A stretch of 64,000 nucleotides of DNA from the NCBI GenBank assembly GCA_932294355.1, contig OW028761.1, forward strand, positions 124,001-188,000, in the 5' to 3' direction. A program made the translations under genes and the position numbers. Of the stretch, positions 19,161 through 28,540 are shown in pieces (the stretch's first letter is position 1; each line of letters begins with the position of its first letter). This stretch comes from Aporophyla lueneburgensis (Eukaryota; Arthropoda; Insecta; Lepidoptera; Noctuidae). Below the pieces are notes generated by a model. That model was not told the DNA's origin and did no database searches. It saw only the letters and a list, made by a program, of their open reading frames with translations.

Positions 19161-19495
19161 TAATTACGTGAGGCAATTTGGCGACCACCCAGGTGAGATG
19201 TCGTAAGATTCGGCTCAACACTTCCCTCTATAATCTCACGTGAGATTTTTCAAAATGCTTATTTTTAGTGTCAATACGTTAATCTGAGCTTATTTGCGTT
19301 GGATTTATGCGCTGCGTTTGGCTGGCTTGGCTGTTCGGTGATGGTTTAACAATTGAGGTGCTACTGTGCTACTTCGTGGCGTTTGCATAACCACGAGAAG
19401 TATTATTTTGTAGGGTTTAGCCATATTTTAGCGGAAAAACACGTTTTGCTTAACCCGGTTTTCTCACAATTTCAACTTGTTTCCAGCGAAAAATG
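19161..19495. other. Intronic interval with a GGCGTCCATTAATTACGTGA motif
   Basis: The opening motif looks like the end of another dispersed element joined to the truncated Helitron. The rest is not recognised. Confidence 0.35.
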
Positions 19496-19659
19496 AACGA
19501 TTATTCCGAACCTGACCCGAAATCTTAACCCAGTCAGGGTTAGGATAGGAACTCAAAAAAAAAAAATGATATTTGTTCCGGACGTAACCCTCTTCCTAAC
19601 CGAACCCGAAGTATCGTTCCTATCATAACCCGAATTGCGGGATAGATAGAATTTCCCTA

Positions 19660-19960
19660 TAGAGAAGAAGGGAAATAGTATCTATGCAGCAGGCAAGGTT
19701 TCTGTCACGGCTCTGGCGCTTCGGGTCTCCGGCGGTCCCACGCTAGCTTTAACACTCACCACCGTAGCTTCGGCTCCGCAGCCTCAGTTTGCGAGTCGCC
19801 TCCCCCATACGCACCTTCGCAGGCTTAAAATACACTCTCAGGGTAGGGCAGACAAGTCTGCGTGGAGTCGGTTCTGCAGCGATTCCTTTCAGTCACTAAT
19901 TAAATTCAACAACAAATGGACTTTTTCAGACACTATTTTATTTTAATTTAAGGTTAAAAA
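19660..19960. other. Loop of the foldback, weak SINE/5'-end-like sequence
   Basis: A GC-richer stretch (GGCTCTGGCGCTTCGGGTCT, then TGCGAGTCGCCTCCCCCAT) with no ORF; unassigned. Confidence 0.3.
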
Positions 19961-20081
19961 TGTTTTTTGATAGACATGCCAATATGCCTGGTTTTATTCC
20001 AAAAAATATTGCCATCTTCATTGTATATCGGAATTTGGGTTATGATAGGAACGATACGTCGGGTAAGGTTAGGAGGAGGGT

Positions 20082-20683
20082 CCCCCCCAGTGTGTTCCCG
20101 CATTGACGAGGCGGGGGGGCTCAGTAGCCGTGGTTTGGACACACACGGTGAAGCTAAGAGGAACCCTAGGAGGGGCCGCTCGTCAGGGCTTTTCCTCCCA
20201 AAGCCGACGACGTAGCGGCCAACACGTAGGTTGCGGTGTCGTTTGTCGACATCGCAACTGAGGCGGGCCGCGATGTCTTAGTATCTGAGGCATTGCGGCT
20301 GAGGGTTGGAGGCCGCGGCGGGAGAGCAGTGCCGGTACTGAGGTGCGCTGCTCTCCCTACCTTCTGCGGCCTGAACGGGTTCGCCACCGTCCGATGGCGG
20401 ACGCGGTGGGGCCCCAGGGGAAGAGGAGTGTTGGTATAGCGTTGGCCACTCTCCCTATCCCCTGCGGCCGAAAAGTGGTAGGCGGCGGGGCCACTGTCCT
20501 GACCCGTCGCAGGGGGACCAAGGGTGCCATTCACGGGGTCGTCTGGTGCCCATGTGCTAATTGGTCCCCGGGGTGGTCATGGCGTGGTTTGTATTAATGC
20601 GCGCCGTGAATGGGGTTATCCCCCAGAGGTGGGTCCGTGGTAGCGGAGTATGCATGAGCAGTTCTCCACGAAAAAGCAGTTTA
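20082..20683. mobile_element. GC-rich insertion of unknown family
   Basis: About 600 bp of far higher GC than its surroundings, beginning with a C run and bounded on both sides by AGGAGGAGGG (20070-20081 region and 20684-20693). Short ORFs in four frames carry no domain I recognise. GC content and codon-free structure resemble LINE 5' or 3' UTR sequence of the R1 group (compare 3535-3650), but no direct match was seen. Confidence 0.45.
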
Positions 20684-20693
20684 GGAGGAGGGT

Positions 20694-20850
20694 TTTTTTT
20701 ATGGATGGGAAATCATCAAATGACTTCTCCCGCTCTGGGCGGAGCGGGAGGGCGTGTCAGACTTTTACTGACTAAAACACACCCGTGTCCCTTCAGTTGC
20801 CCATGTACCAGGGTCACGGCATCTCTTTCGAACAATCACGCGACCCCGGC
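20694..20850 (-). mobile_element. R1-type LINE 3'-end insertion
   Basis: T run, then the complement of the 150-bp R1-type 3' end (ATGGGAAATCATCAAATGAC ... GCGACCCCGGC), 5'-truncated at nearly the same base as the 5768 copy. It is flanked by AGGAGGAGGG on both sides (about 20684-20693 and 20853-20862), a probable target duplication. Confidence 0.75.
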
Positions 20851-20950
20851 AGGAGGAGGAGGGTAACGTTCGGAACGGATTTTTTTTTTTTCTATTTCCT
20901 AACCTAATCCGCGACCGGGTTAGGATTTCGGGTCAGGTTCGGAATATTCG

Positions 20951-21194
20951 TTTATCAGGGGGCCTCGCAAAATGTATCTTGCCCACATCAAATTTAGGTC
21001 TTGCCCCGCCACTGGGGCTGGCTAGCTATCAGTTTACTTAAATATGTGGAATTGATTTGAGAATGGCTAGAAAGAAGCTTCTGTAGTAGGTACTTATTCC
21101 CATGCATGCAGTGATCTCTTTATCTTTTAAAACGAAAGTTTTGGCCAGGAATAAAACACGTTTCGTAACAAATTTATAACTTCTAATTGTGCAC
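20951..21194. other. Intron 1 sequence, unassigned
   Basis: No ORF or boundary recognised. Confidence 0.3.
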
Positions 21195-21430
21195 CGCAGT
21201 ATAATTTATCTTTGCTAGTTTGTTAGTGCTCCACCATTTCTTCCCCTGGGTGTCGTAAGAGATGACTAAGAGGCTTACTAGAGAATGGGGAGCAGCATTC
21301 TCAATGCATTTTACCATCATACTGCGATCGCCAAACCGCCTGCCAAGCGTGGCGACTATGGCAAATTCCCCCAAACTGGGGGAGGCCTATGTCCAGCAGT
21401 GGACATGTTTCCGCTGAAATGCTCATGTTG
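21195..21430 (+). repeat. Dispersed repeat with GTGTCGTAAGAGRYGACTAAG block
   Basis: Contains GGGTGTCGTAAGAGATGACT, CTTACTAGAGAATGGGGAGC, ATACTGCGATCGCCAA and CATGTCCAGCAGTGGACATG in order. The same order recurs at 23695, 60196 and 61300, where it ends in (GAT)n. This is the 3' structure of RTE-like LINEs or of SINEs that share their tails. Confidence 0.7.
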
Positions 21431-22062
21431 TCAAAATGTAAGCCATTCTTACTAGTGATCCAAACATTGCTTTATGCTTTAAAGATTATTTCCCTATTGA
21501 TTAAATTGAAAAAGAATCTGTGACCCAGTGGAGTAGCGTGCCTTGGCAGGGCCCCGTATAAAAATTTGTTTGGGGGCCCTTATGAAGGGTAACGATTTCT
21601 CACAAAAGAAAAAAAAAATGTTTGCATAAAATTAAAAGAAATATTAATTCATCATTATTATCTATCTGTCATTTTTTCCAAATTTTTTTGCAAAAAATTC
21701 AAATTAAATAACTCTCCTTGCTTTTTGTTTCGGCAAAATGATTTAATTAATCATTTATAGCTGATCATGACTTTAGTTTTTCTATAGTTTCTGTCTCTAC
21801 GACTATAGTGACAGATCTGACAGGCGTTCATGTCCCATCGAAGTTCTAAGGTAATTGTTTATCTCTATAAGAAATTAAAAAAAAATGGGAAATTTGTATT
21901 AATTTTTGCTTACGCACGTCGGGGCCCCCGTAGCCCGGGGGCCCCGTATAATTTATACGGCAGATACGGCGGTAGCTACGCCCCTGCTGTGACCTCTGAG
22001 TTTGCATCGGCCATTCTTCTCGCAGTAGTAAAATAGGAAACGTTACCTCATCTAGCAGAAGC
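21431..22062. other. Intron 1 sequence with GGGGCCCC-type patches
   Basis: Two G/C-rich blocks (GGGGGCCCTTATGAAGGG near 21570 and CGGGGCCCCCGTAGCCCGGG near 21918) bracket an AT-rich core of about 340 bp and may be the ends of one element, but arms do not align cleanly. No gene. Confidence 0.3.
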
Positions 22063-22310
22063 GGTGGTGGCACAGCGGTATTGGCCCCAACTTATGAGTT
22101 GTGTTGTTGTGTAAATATTTGCATCCCACTGCTCTCAAAACGGTGACAGAAAACATTGTGAGGAAACTGGCATGTCCTAGACCCAAAATTTCGAAGACAT
22201 CTACCGATCCGCACTGGGTCCGCGTGGTAGATTATGGACCCCTCCCTCTCACCTTCTGTAACATTATAGGCTGATTATGACCTCATCTAGTTTGAAAAAT
22301 ATGATTGACA
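22063..22310 (+). mobile_element. tRNA-derived SINE
   Basis: Head GAAGCGGTGGTGGCACAGCGG contains an A-box-like TGGCACAGCGG. The body has GTGAGGAAACTGGCATG and the tail CTGTAACATTATAGGCTGAT, the typical order of lepidopteran tRNA-derived SINEs. The B box (TTTGCATCCCA) is degenerate, so it is unlikely to be transcribed. No tRNA fold is intact. Confidence 0.6.
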
Positions 22311-22340
22311 TTAAAAGGAATTTGTACAAGCTTACTTTTT

Positions 22341-23010
22341 AGGGTTCCGTTGCCAAATGGCAAAAAACGGAACCCTTATAGATTCGTCATGTCTGTCTGT
22401 CTGTCTGTCTGTCTGTCCATCCGTCCGTCCGTATGTCACAGCCATTTTATTCCGAAACTATAAGAGCTATGCTGTTGAAACTTGGTGAGTAGATGTATTC
22501 TGTGAACTGCATTAAGATTTTCACACTAAAGTAGAAAAAAAACAATAAATTTTGGGGTTCCCCATACATAGAACTGAAACTCAAAAATGTTTTTTTTTCA
22601 TCAAACCCATACGTGTGGGGTATCTATGAATAGGTCTTCAAAAATGGTAATGAGGTTTCTAATATCATTTTTTTCTAAACTGAATAGTTTGCGCGAGAGA
22701 CACTTCCAAAGTGGTAAAATGTGTGTCCCCCCCCCCCCCCCCCCCGTAACTTCTAAAATAAGAGAATGATAAAACTAAAAAAAATATATGATGTACATTA
22801 CCATGTAAACTACCACCGAAAATTGGTTTGAACGAGATCGAGTGAGTAGTTTTTTTTTAAAACGTCATAAGTCGTAAACCGCAATTTACCATACATTCAA
22901 TCAACTAAAATATAAAAATTAAAAAAATAAAAATATTTTTAAACCGAGAATACCTACAGGTTTGTACGGAACCCTCGGTGCGCGAGTCCGACTCGCACTT
23001 GGCCGGTTTT
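22341..23010 (+). mobile_element. Dispersed ~670-bp element, forward copy
   Basis: Begins with hairpin AGGGTTCCGTTGCCAAATGG / CAAAAAACGGAACCCT, has (GTCT)n at 22391-22415, a run of 18 C at 22728-22745, and ends GGAACCCTCGGTGCGCGAGT then CCGACTCGCACTTGGCCGG. No coding. An inverted copy lies at 30459-31108. I do not know the family; terminal hairpins without TIRs leave Helitron-like or MITE-like origins open. Confidence 0.7.
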
Positions 23011-23016
23011 TTTTTA

Positions 23017-23364
23017 TTAACCTTTGATGTCCCATTGCTGGGCGAAGGCCACCTTACTCTCTTTCCACGTCTCTCTGTCCAGAGGTGCCACGAAACAATC
23101 TTTATTAAAAGAGTCTAGCTCATCCTGCCATCTCCGTCTGGGCCTGCCGCGATGTCTCTTGCCAGTAAGCGAGACCCATTGGGTTGCATGTTTGGCCCAC
23201 TGATCGTCTGACATTAATGGCAGATGTGTCCAGCCCAATTTAAGCGTGACAGCTTTCCGAGTGACATCAGTTATTCTAGTAATGAAATGGCTTGCTGTAT
23301 TCTTAACCCGGTCCACAAGTTTAATAACCCTGAATACTCTGTTCCATAGCTCTCTGGCAAACAT
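23017..23364 (-). pseudogene. RTE-type LINE ORF2 C-terminus
   Basis: 115-residue open frame reading, near its middle, LGWTHLPLMSDDQWAKHATQW and KRHRGRPRRRWQDELD, and ending DRETWKESKVAFAQQW: the conserved last ~100 residues of RTE-clade ORF2 (W..H..R..D..W....W.P...KR..GRP..RW.DD ... W.......F.QQW). Only this end is present, so it is a 5'-truncated copy in intron 1. Confidence 0.8.
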
Positions 23365-23495
23365 CGAGCGTGGACCTCTGATGAATTGTCAAAGACCATG
23401 TTTGAGAATCATACGTGAGGATGGGTAGAATACACAAGCTTACTATTGTACAAAATAAAATCATTTACTACATATTCAGTACCCAAATGTTTCAG

Positions 23496-23628
23496 ATTTC
23501 GAATGAACCCGTGCCGCAAGACGCGAGCTACACAATATGCGATGAATGTATCTTTAAGCTGAGAGATGCAACTGAATTCAAGAACCAAGTGCTTATGTGT
23601 GAACAGAAGTTTAAGGTGTACTGTAATA
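23496..23628 (+). CDS. ZAD zinc-finger gene, exon 2
   Basis: Acceptor ATGTTTCAG (to 23495), donor ATA|GTAAGT (23629). The 44 codons complete the ZAD domain: YTICDECIFKLRDATEFKNQ holds the second C-x2-C pair and the long helix, and VLMCEQKF closes it. Joined in phase 0 to exon 1, the spacing between the two Cys pairs is normal for ZAD. Exon ends in phase 1, matching all downstream exons. Confidence 0.85.
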
Positions 23629-23694
23629 GTAAGTTTAGTATTATTTCAAATACCAAGATTTTTGATTGATATATTTGGTATTTGGTGATCATCC

Positions 23695-23870
23695 CAATTC
23701 TTCCCGTGGGTGTCGTAAGAGGCGACTAAGGGACTTACTAGAGAATGGGCAGCAGCGTTCTCTATGCATTATACCACCATACTGTGATCGCCAATCCGCC
23801 TGCTAAATTGGGGGAGTCCTGTGCCCAGCAGTAGAAGTCTTATGGCTGAAATGATGATGATGATGAATGA
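23695..23870 (+). repeat. Dispersed repeat with (GAT)n tail
   Basis: Same order as the 21195 copy (GTGGGTGTCGTAAGAGGCGA ... GCCCAGCAGTAGAAGTC) ending in ATGATGATGATGAATGAT. Followed by a weak complement of a Helitron 3' end at 23897-23925. Confidence 0.7.
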
Positions 23871-24749
23871 TATTCCATTCAGAATAGTAATTAACAGGAG
23901 CTTCTGCCCGTGGCTTTGTCTCCATGAAATTTTATCAATGAGACTGCTGTTGCCTTAGTTAAAAATCTTAAATTCATGAATCATATGGCTACATTGTCAC
24001 AATAACGCCCACTACACTACTCTCTCTCTCTCGCACGCCGCTCGACGTCTCGCTCTCATAGAGCACGCCATTTGTAAACCGCTTTATCGCGACAGTGTAG
24101 CCGTAGCATCAATTATAGACAAGACAATACACAGCCTAAACGGCTGCGTCTAGAAGTTAGAAATATTTCCACAAGGGTTCTTATTTACAAAAAAATAAAA
24201 TCCTTTTTACAAAAAAAAAAACAACCGATTTCCTTAAAAAGTAGTGTTTTTAAGGAAATCGGTTGTTTTTTTGTTTTTGTAAAAAGTTTTTATTTTTAAA
24301 TTTTTAGTTATAGTATCTACCCCGCACTAATTCCAAACAAATAATGCATATTTATGCGATAGCAGAAATCGCGATTGATTTGCAGTCATTTTTTAAAGAG
24401 TTCCGGTGTCTGTCTCCGGAACTCATCATCAGATCTATATGAAACTTATATGGGACCATCTCGGAATAAACCCCTTTCGAACAAGAAAAGAATTTTGCAA
24501 ATCCGTTAATATATGACGGAGTTATGGCCGAACAAACATAAAAAAAAAATATAACTCCTCCTTTTTGAAGTCGGTTAAAAATGAGCACTAAGGAAACATT
24601 TTTGACAATTCACTCCCTAAAGGGGTTAAATATGGGATGAAAGCTTGTATGACAGTTCGACATTTTACCGATAGTATATGCTAGCGGGCGCACGACTACT
24701 AACTATAAAAATACTAACTAATAATTTTGTATTTTTATTTTTATTACAG
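23871..24749 (+). other. Intron 2: foldback and unassigned sequence
   Basis: Contains a (CT)n tract near 24019, a foldback at 24190-24310 (ACAACCGATTTCCTTAAAAA versus TTTTTAAGGAAATCGGTTGT), and GTATCTACCCCGCACTAATT at 24311-24330, which is the end of the larger foldback family at 27586-27978. The intron closes with a good polypyrimidine tract and CAG. Confidence 0.55.
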
Positions 24750-24815
24750 ATGAACAATTAGTTACATGTGATATAAAGTTAGAAGGAGTAAACGATGAAG
24801 ATGACTTTTATAATG
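24750..24815 (+). CDS. ZAD zinc-finger gene, exon 3
   Basis: 66-nt phase 1-1 exon between TTTTATTACAG and G|GTAAGC. Encodes 22 acidic residues (core VTCDIKLEGVNDEDDF). Acidic linkers between ZAD and fingers are usual. Supported by splice sites and open frame only, so slightly less certain than exons 1-2. Confidence 0.7.
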
Positions 24816-24867
24816 GTAAGCATTTAATAAATATTAAAATTATTTTGCTGAAAATCAGTATTTAATG

Positions 24868-25565
24868 AACGTCAAAATTACATAAGACAGTCCCCCAAAA
24901 CGCCCGCCCTCCACCACTTCCTAGTGCTTTAGCTGGGAAGAAGTGGCGCAACAAACTGCCTACTATTAGCGCTTGACAAATTTAAAACATTGTTCCAAGT
25001 CTCGTATTTATATAATTAAATTTTTTTACAAAAAAAAAACAACCGACTTCCTTAAAAAAAAACACTACAAAGTCCAAAATAAATTTAATTTCGAAAGTCG
25101 GTGTCTTAGGATCTGTATTTAAGGTTTTTTGCCACCAACTTCCGAAATTAAAGTAATTTTTAACCGACTTCAAAAAAAGGAGGAGGTTATCAATTCATAT
25201 GTATTCAAAAAAAAAAAATTATGTTTGTTACCTCATAACTTTTGACTGGGTGAACCGATTTTGATGATTCTTTTTTTATTTGAAAGCTGGTGCTTCCCAA
25301 ATCATGAAATGACGTCACACGCTCTGGGCGGAAGGGCGTGTCAGACTTTTACTTTACTAACTAAAACCCACCCCCTTCAGTTGCCCATATGCCAGGGCCA
25401 CGGTATCTCTTTCGAACAAATCTCGCGACCCTGGCAGGTCGCCTGTGATTGAAGATGATAGTGATGAAGACCGCTAAAATGTGATTATAAACTTTTTTGC
25501 AAATATACCTTTCAAACATTTGTTGTTTTTATTTATAATTTATTAATTAAAATCTGTTTCTTATT
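24868..25565. other. Intron 3, proximal: dispersed repeat pieces and an R1-type 3' end
   Basis: 24868-25010 (GTCAAAATTACATAAGACAG, then CACTTCCTAGTGCTTTAGCT) is repeated at 33816-34160. 25020-25205 is half of the ACAACCGACTTC foldback family. 25290-25440 is a diverged, minus-oriented R1-type 3' end (GGGCGTGTCAGACTTTTACT, then CTCGCGACCCTGGCAGG). A short acidic reading ending in a stop near 25476 may be a transposase C-terminal relic. Confidence 0.5.
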
Positions 25566-25700
25566 TTAGAAGTGTATACATTGCTACATATCAAGCTATA
25601 CATTTCCAGTTTTAGCTGACCTCCTATTGTATAGGCTTTTCGTACAATGAGAAGTCAATTTTGACTGGAAATGCTCGATTTGTCGCTTTATGTACAATAT
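25566..25700. repeat. Small palindromic MITE-like repeat, copy 1
   Basis: TACATATCAAGCTATACATT TCCAGTTTTAGCTGACCTC (two adjoining blocks) is answered by GTCAATTTTGACTGGAAATG. A second copy lies at 61868-61990. The internal near-palindrome suggests a tiny foldback element. Confidence 0.6.
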
Positions 25701-25840
25701 TTATAATATTTTAGTTGATATTCACTGAAATTTTAAGATTTAATTAACTATTGGTTTAGACATGTCTACTTTAAATAAGAATAAAAGACAAACGAATGAC
25801 ACAAATAAAGATGCAGGATTAAAATACGTGAAGTAAATAA

Positions 25841-27125
25841 TAGGTCTTTACCTATGAAAATGCCGTTTTGTATGAAAAAAATTAAACAAATTTTTTTCAT
25901 GTATTTTTTATTTGTATTAATCGAAATAATCACCCATGCAATCAATGCATCTTTGCCAACGCAGTGGCAGTTTATTGATGCCCTTCTTAAAAAAATCAGC
26001 TGGACGGGAGGCAACAAATTCTTCAAAGGCATTTTGTACTGCCTCTCGGGTATTGAATTTTTTTCCCGCCAAGAACTTATCCAAATTCTGGAAAAAGTAC
26101 TAGTCTGTAGGCGCAAGGTCTGGTGAGTAGGGCGGATGACGGAGAGCTTCCAACCCCAGTTCTTGGAACTTGGAGACCGTCTGCTGTGCAGTATGAGGTC
26201 GCGCGTTGTCGTGCAGGAGCAGCGGAGACGAGCGATTGACCAATGCTGGTTGGAGATGTGCCAGCTTCTCCATCATTGAGTTCAGTTCTTCACAGTACAC
26301 ATCTGCAGTAATGCTCACCCCGTTTGGTAAGAAGCTGTGATGAATCACACCGGCGCTAGACCACCAAACAGTGACCATCACTTTTCTAGGGGTAAGTTTT
26401 CGTTTAGGGCATTGTTTAGGTGCTGAACCAGGATCCAACCAACTTGCTGAGTGCTTGCGGTTATCAAACAGAATCCATTTTTCATCGCAGGTAACAATGC
26501 GGTTCAAAATTCCTTCATTTGTGTGTCTGTTGAGCAGTGCAAGGCACGTCTCGACGCGTACTTCGCGCTGGCGATCATTGAGTTCGTGGGGCACCCATTT
26601 GTCAAGCTTTTTTACCTTACCAATTTGACGCAAATGGACCAATATTGTTTTGACGCTAACGTCGAAAGCTGCTGCTAATTCAGCCGTAGATTGTGTATCA
26701 TCAGCTTCCACAATCACCTTTAATTCGTCATTGTCGACCAAAGTCTTCGGACGACCGCGAGGTTCATTTTTCAGGTCGAAATTTCCAGAACGGAAGCGAG
26801 CAAACTAATAACAGGTGGTGCGTTGGTTTGTAGTGTTAGCTCCGTAAACGTCGTTGATGTTGCGTGCCGCTTGTGCCGCGTTGCTGCCACGGCGGTACTC
26901 ATATTCCATAATTACTCGAATTTTTAACGTATCTATGATGACGAAAAAGATTGAAATGCGATGAAAATGTAACACTAATCAATAAACAAATGACTACTTT
27001 TGGAAAAAGAATTCCATGTTTTTAAAATAAAATAAATTTGAAATTAGAATTCTTAGACAAACAAAAATTATTTTGATTTGAAATGGCCAGTACTGCAGAA
27101 CGGCAATTTCATAGGTAAAGACCTA
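25841..27125 (-). mobile_element. Mariner transposon, cecropia-like, complete but mutated
   Basis: Ends TAGGTCTTTACCTATGAAA (25841) and TTTCATAGGTAAAGACCTA (to 27125) are inverted repeats of about 28 bp with TA at the borders, about 1.29 kb apart. TIR sequence and protein resemble the cecropia subfamily of mariner (family knowledge). Lies in intron 3, opposite to the host gene. Confidence 0.85.
25893..26912 (-). pseudogene. Mariner transposase with two nonsense codons
   Basis: The frame runs from an ATG near 26912 to a stop near 25893, about 340 codons, the normal mariner length. N-terminal HTH, then WVPHELN, the first Asp in VTCDEKW, the second in LLHDNARPH, the third in SPDLAPTD; the last two are separated by 34 residues (DD34D). 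An in-frame TAG lies near 26803 (usual Trp) and another right after APTD (about 26101). The frame is otherwise open on both sides, so loss of function seems due to two point changes. Confidence 0.85.
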
Positions 27126-27585
27126 ATATTTGCACAAAAAATGGTTTTTATTTTTTTGCAATATGGCGTACCTTTTTTTAAAATATTAAAAGCATGTAAG
27201 TCTATAGAAAAATGAATGGGAAATTCGAAAAAAATTGTTTCGTGATTGTGCCAGAATCGTATCATAGTTAAAAATCAAAATTAAAACAAAAGTGCAATTT
27301 TTTTCAAGGTTCTTATCAACCGTTAAAGGTGTTAATTTTTTTCCTAGAAGCTACTATCAGCTTCCAAAACATATCCAAAATTCAAATCAATCGAATCACG
27401 CGTTCTTGAGAAATTATTTTTTTCTGAATTTGTCAGATTTTTCTTTTTTTTTTCTTTTTCTCAAAAACCAAATGGGTTAGAGATCTGAAACTTTCAGGAT
27501 CTTATTATCTTGTTTATACCTAAAAATCTTCTAAGCATCGTGCCAATATCTTTCAAGGGCAAATTCCCTATGCTTATACCCCTAG
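27126..27585. other. Intron 3 interval, AT-rich
   Basis: No gene; T-rich runs and a CTTTCAGGATCTTATTATC-type motif only. Confidence 0.3.
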
Positions 27586-27978
27586 GACCTTTGCATTAAG
27601 TATTTGCGCGACAAACGAACGAATAACGCGATTAGATTAGTGCGGGGTATCTACCATAACTAAAAAGTTAAAACTAAAAACTTTTAACAAAAAAAAACAA
27701 CCGACGTCCCTAAAAAAAAAACACAACAAAGTCAAAAATAACTTTAATTTCGAAAGTCGGTGGCAAAAAACCTTAAATACAGATCCTTAGACACCGACTT
27801 TCGAAATTAAAGTTATTTTTGACTTTGTAGTGTTTTTTTTTAAGGAAGTCGGTTGTTTTTTTTTAAGTTAAAAGCTTTTGTAAAAGTTTTTATTTTCAAC
27901 TTTTTAGTTATGGTAGATACTCCGCACTAATCTAATCGCGTTATTCGTTCATTTGTCGCACAAATACTTAATGCATAT
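27586..27978. repeat. Foldback with ~190-bp arms
   Basis: GCATTAAGTATTTGCGCGAC ... CTAATCTAATCGCG outer motifs are mirrored on both sides; inner arms carry AACAACCGACGTCCCT and AAGGAAGTCGGTTGTT, and GACTTTCGAAATTAAAGTTA. Nearly the whole 390 bp is one palindrome. Parts of the same family are at 24190-24330 and 25020-25205. Confidence 0.85.
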
Positions 27979-28172
27979 TTAAAACTTATATGGTTTTCAC
28001 ATGGACTTCATTGTCAGAATGGAACCAAATTAAAATGGGACCATTCGGGAAGCACCACCTTTCAGATAAAAAAGGAATCATCAAAATCGGTGACTGGGTG
28101 TCAAAAGTTTTGAGGTAACAAACATAAAAACTTTTTTAGAAGTCGGTTAAAAATAAATTATTTATTTTACAG
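27979..28172 (+). other. Intron 3, distal end
   Basis: Ends GTTAAAAATAAATTATTTAT TTTACAG, almost identical to the sequence before exon 5 (60060-60080), which marks the duplicated unit. Confidence 0.6.
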
Positions 28173-28229
28173 ATGATGTTTCAGTAGATGTTGAAGTAGA
28201 TGATAAACTTACACTGGATGTTAAAAAAG
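28173..28229 (+). CDS. ZAD zinc-finger gene, exon 4 (duplicated exon, copy A)
   Basis: 57-nt phase 1-1 exon, acceptor TTATTTTACAG, donor AAAG|GTAAGG. Encodes 19 residues, core VDVEVDDKLTLDVKK, acidic then basic. The exon and its flanks match exon 5 (60081-60137). Because it is symmetric it can be included or skipped without changing frame. Confidence 0.75.
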
Positions 28230-28540
28230 GTAAGGTTATCTTTCAAGTATTTCGGTTATTCCTAATATATGGCGTTAGTCGTATAGCAGTGCGTCGGGTC
28301 ATGCTTATCCCACCAAAAACATTTTATGTAAAATGTTTTTTTATTTTATTTATTTATTGTCTAACTTACAACTATCATTACAGGTTCTCAATTCTTACTA
28401 ACTAACTTATTATTATTTTGTTTACAATATTTAAATTTTGTAACATATGACAAACATTGCAGCCTTTGTGAACTCACTCAGAGAACAACAGAATAGGTCC
28501 GTGTCACTAGTTATGAGGTTGAGAGTGCGGAGTGCACGCG
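28230..28540 (+). other. Intron 4, proximal end
   Basis: First 20 bases after the donor (GTAAGGTTATCTTTCAAGTA) match those after exon 5. Then unassigned AT-rich sequence. Confidence 0.5.

Larger units (their letters stand above)
19497..20950. repeat. Foldback element interrupted by insertions
   Basis: Outer arms ATTCCGAACCTGACCCGAAA (19503) and its complement (about 20928-20947), and inner arms TCGTTCCTATCATAACCC (19612) versus GGGTTATGATAGGAACGA (20036-20053), show one long inverted repeat. Its right arm has been split between 20070 and 20864 by GC-rich and R1-type inserts. The original foldback would be about 650 bp. Confidence 0.7.

Noticed and set aside
20060..20080. GGTTAGG near insertion borders suggesting telomeric (TTAGG)n targeting
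   Set aside because: Only one TTAGG unit occurs, not an array; coincidence is likelier.
20166..20597. Several ORFs of 67-122 codons on both strands
   Set aside because: High GC lowers stop frequency; overlapping frames on both strands and no domain indicate shadows.
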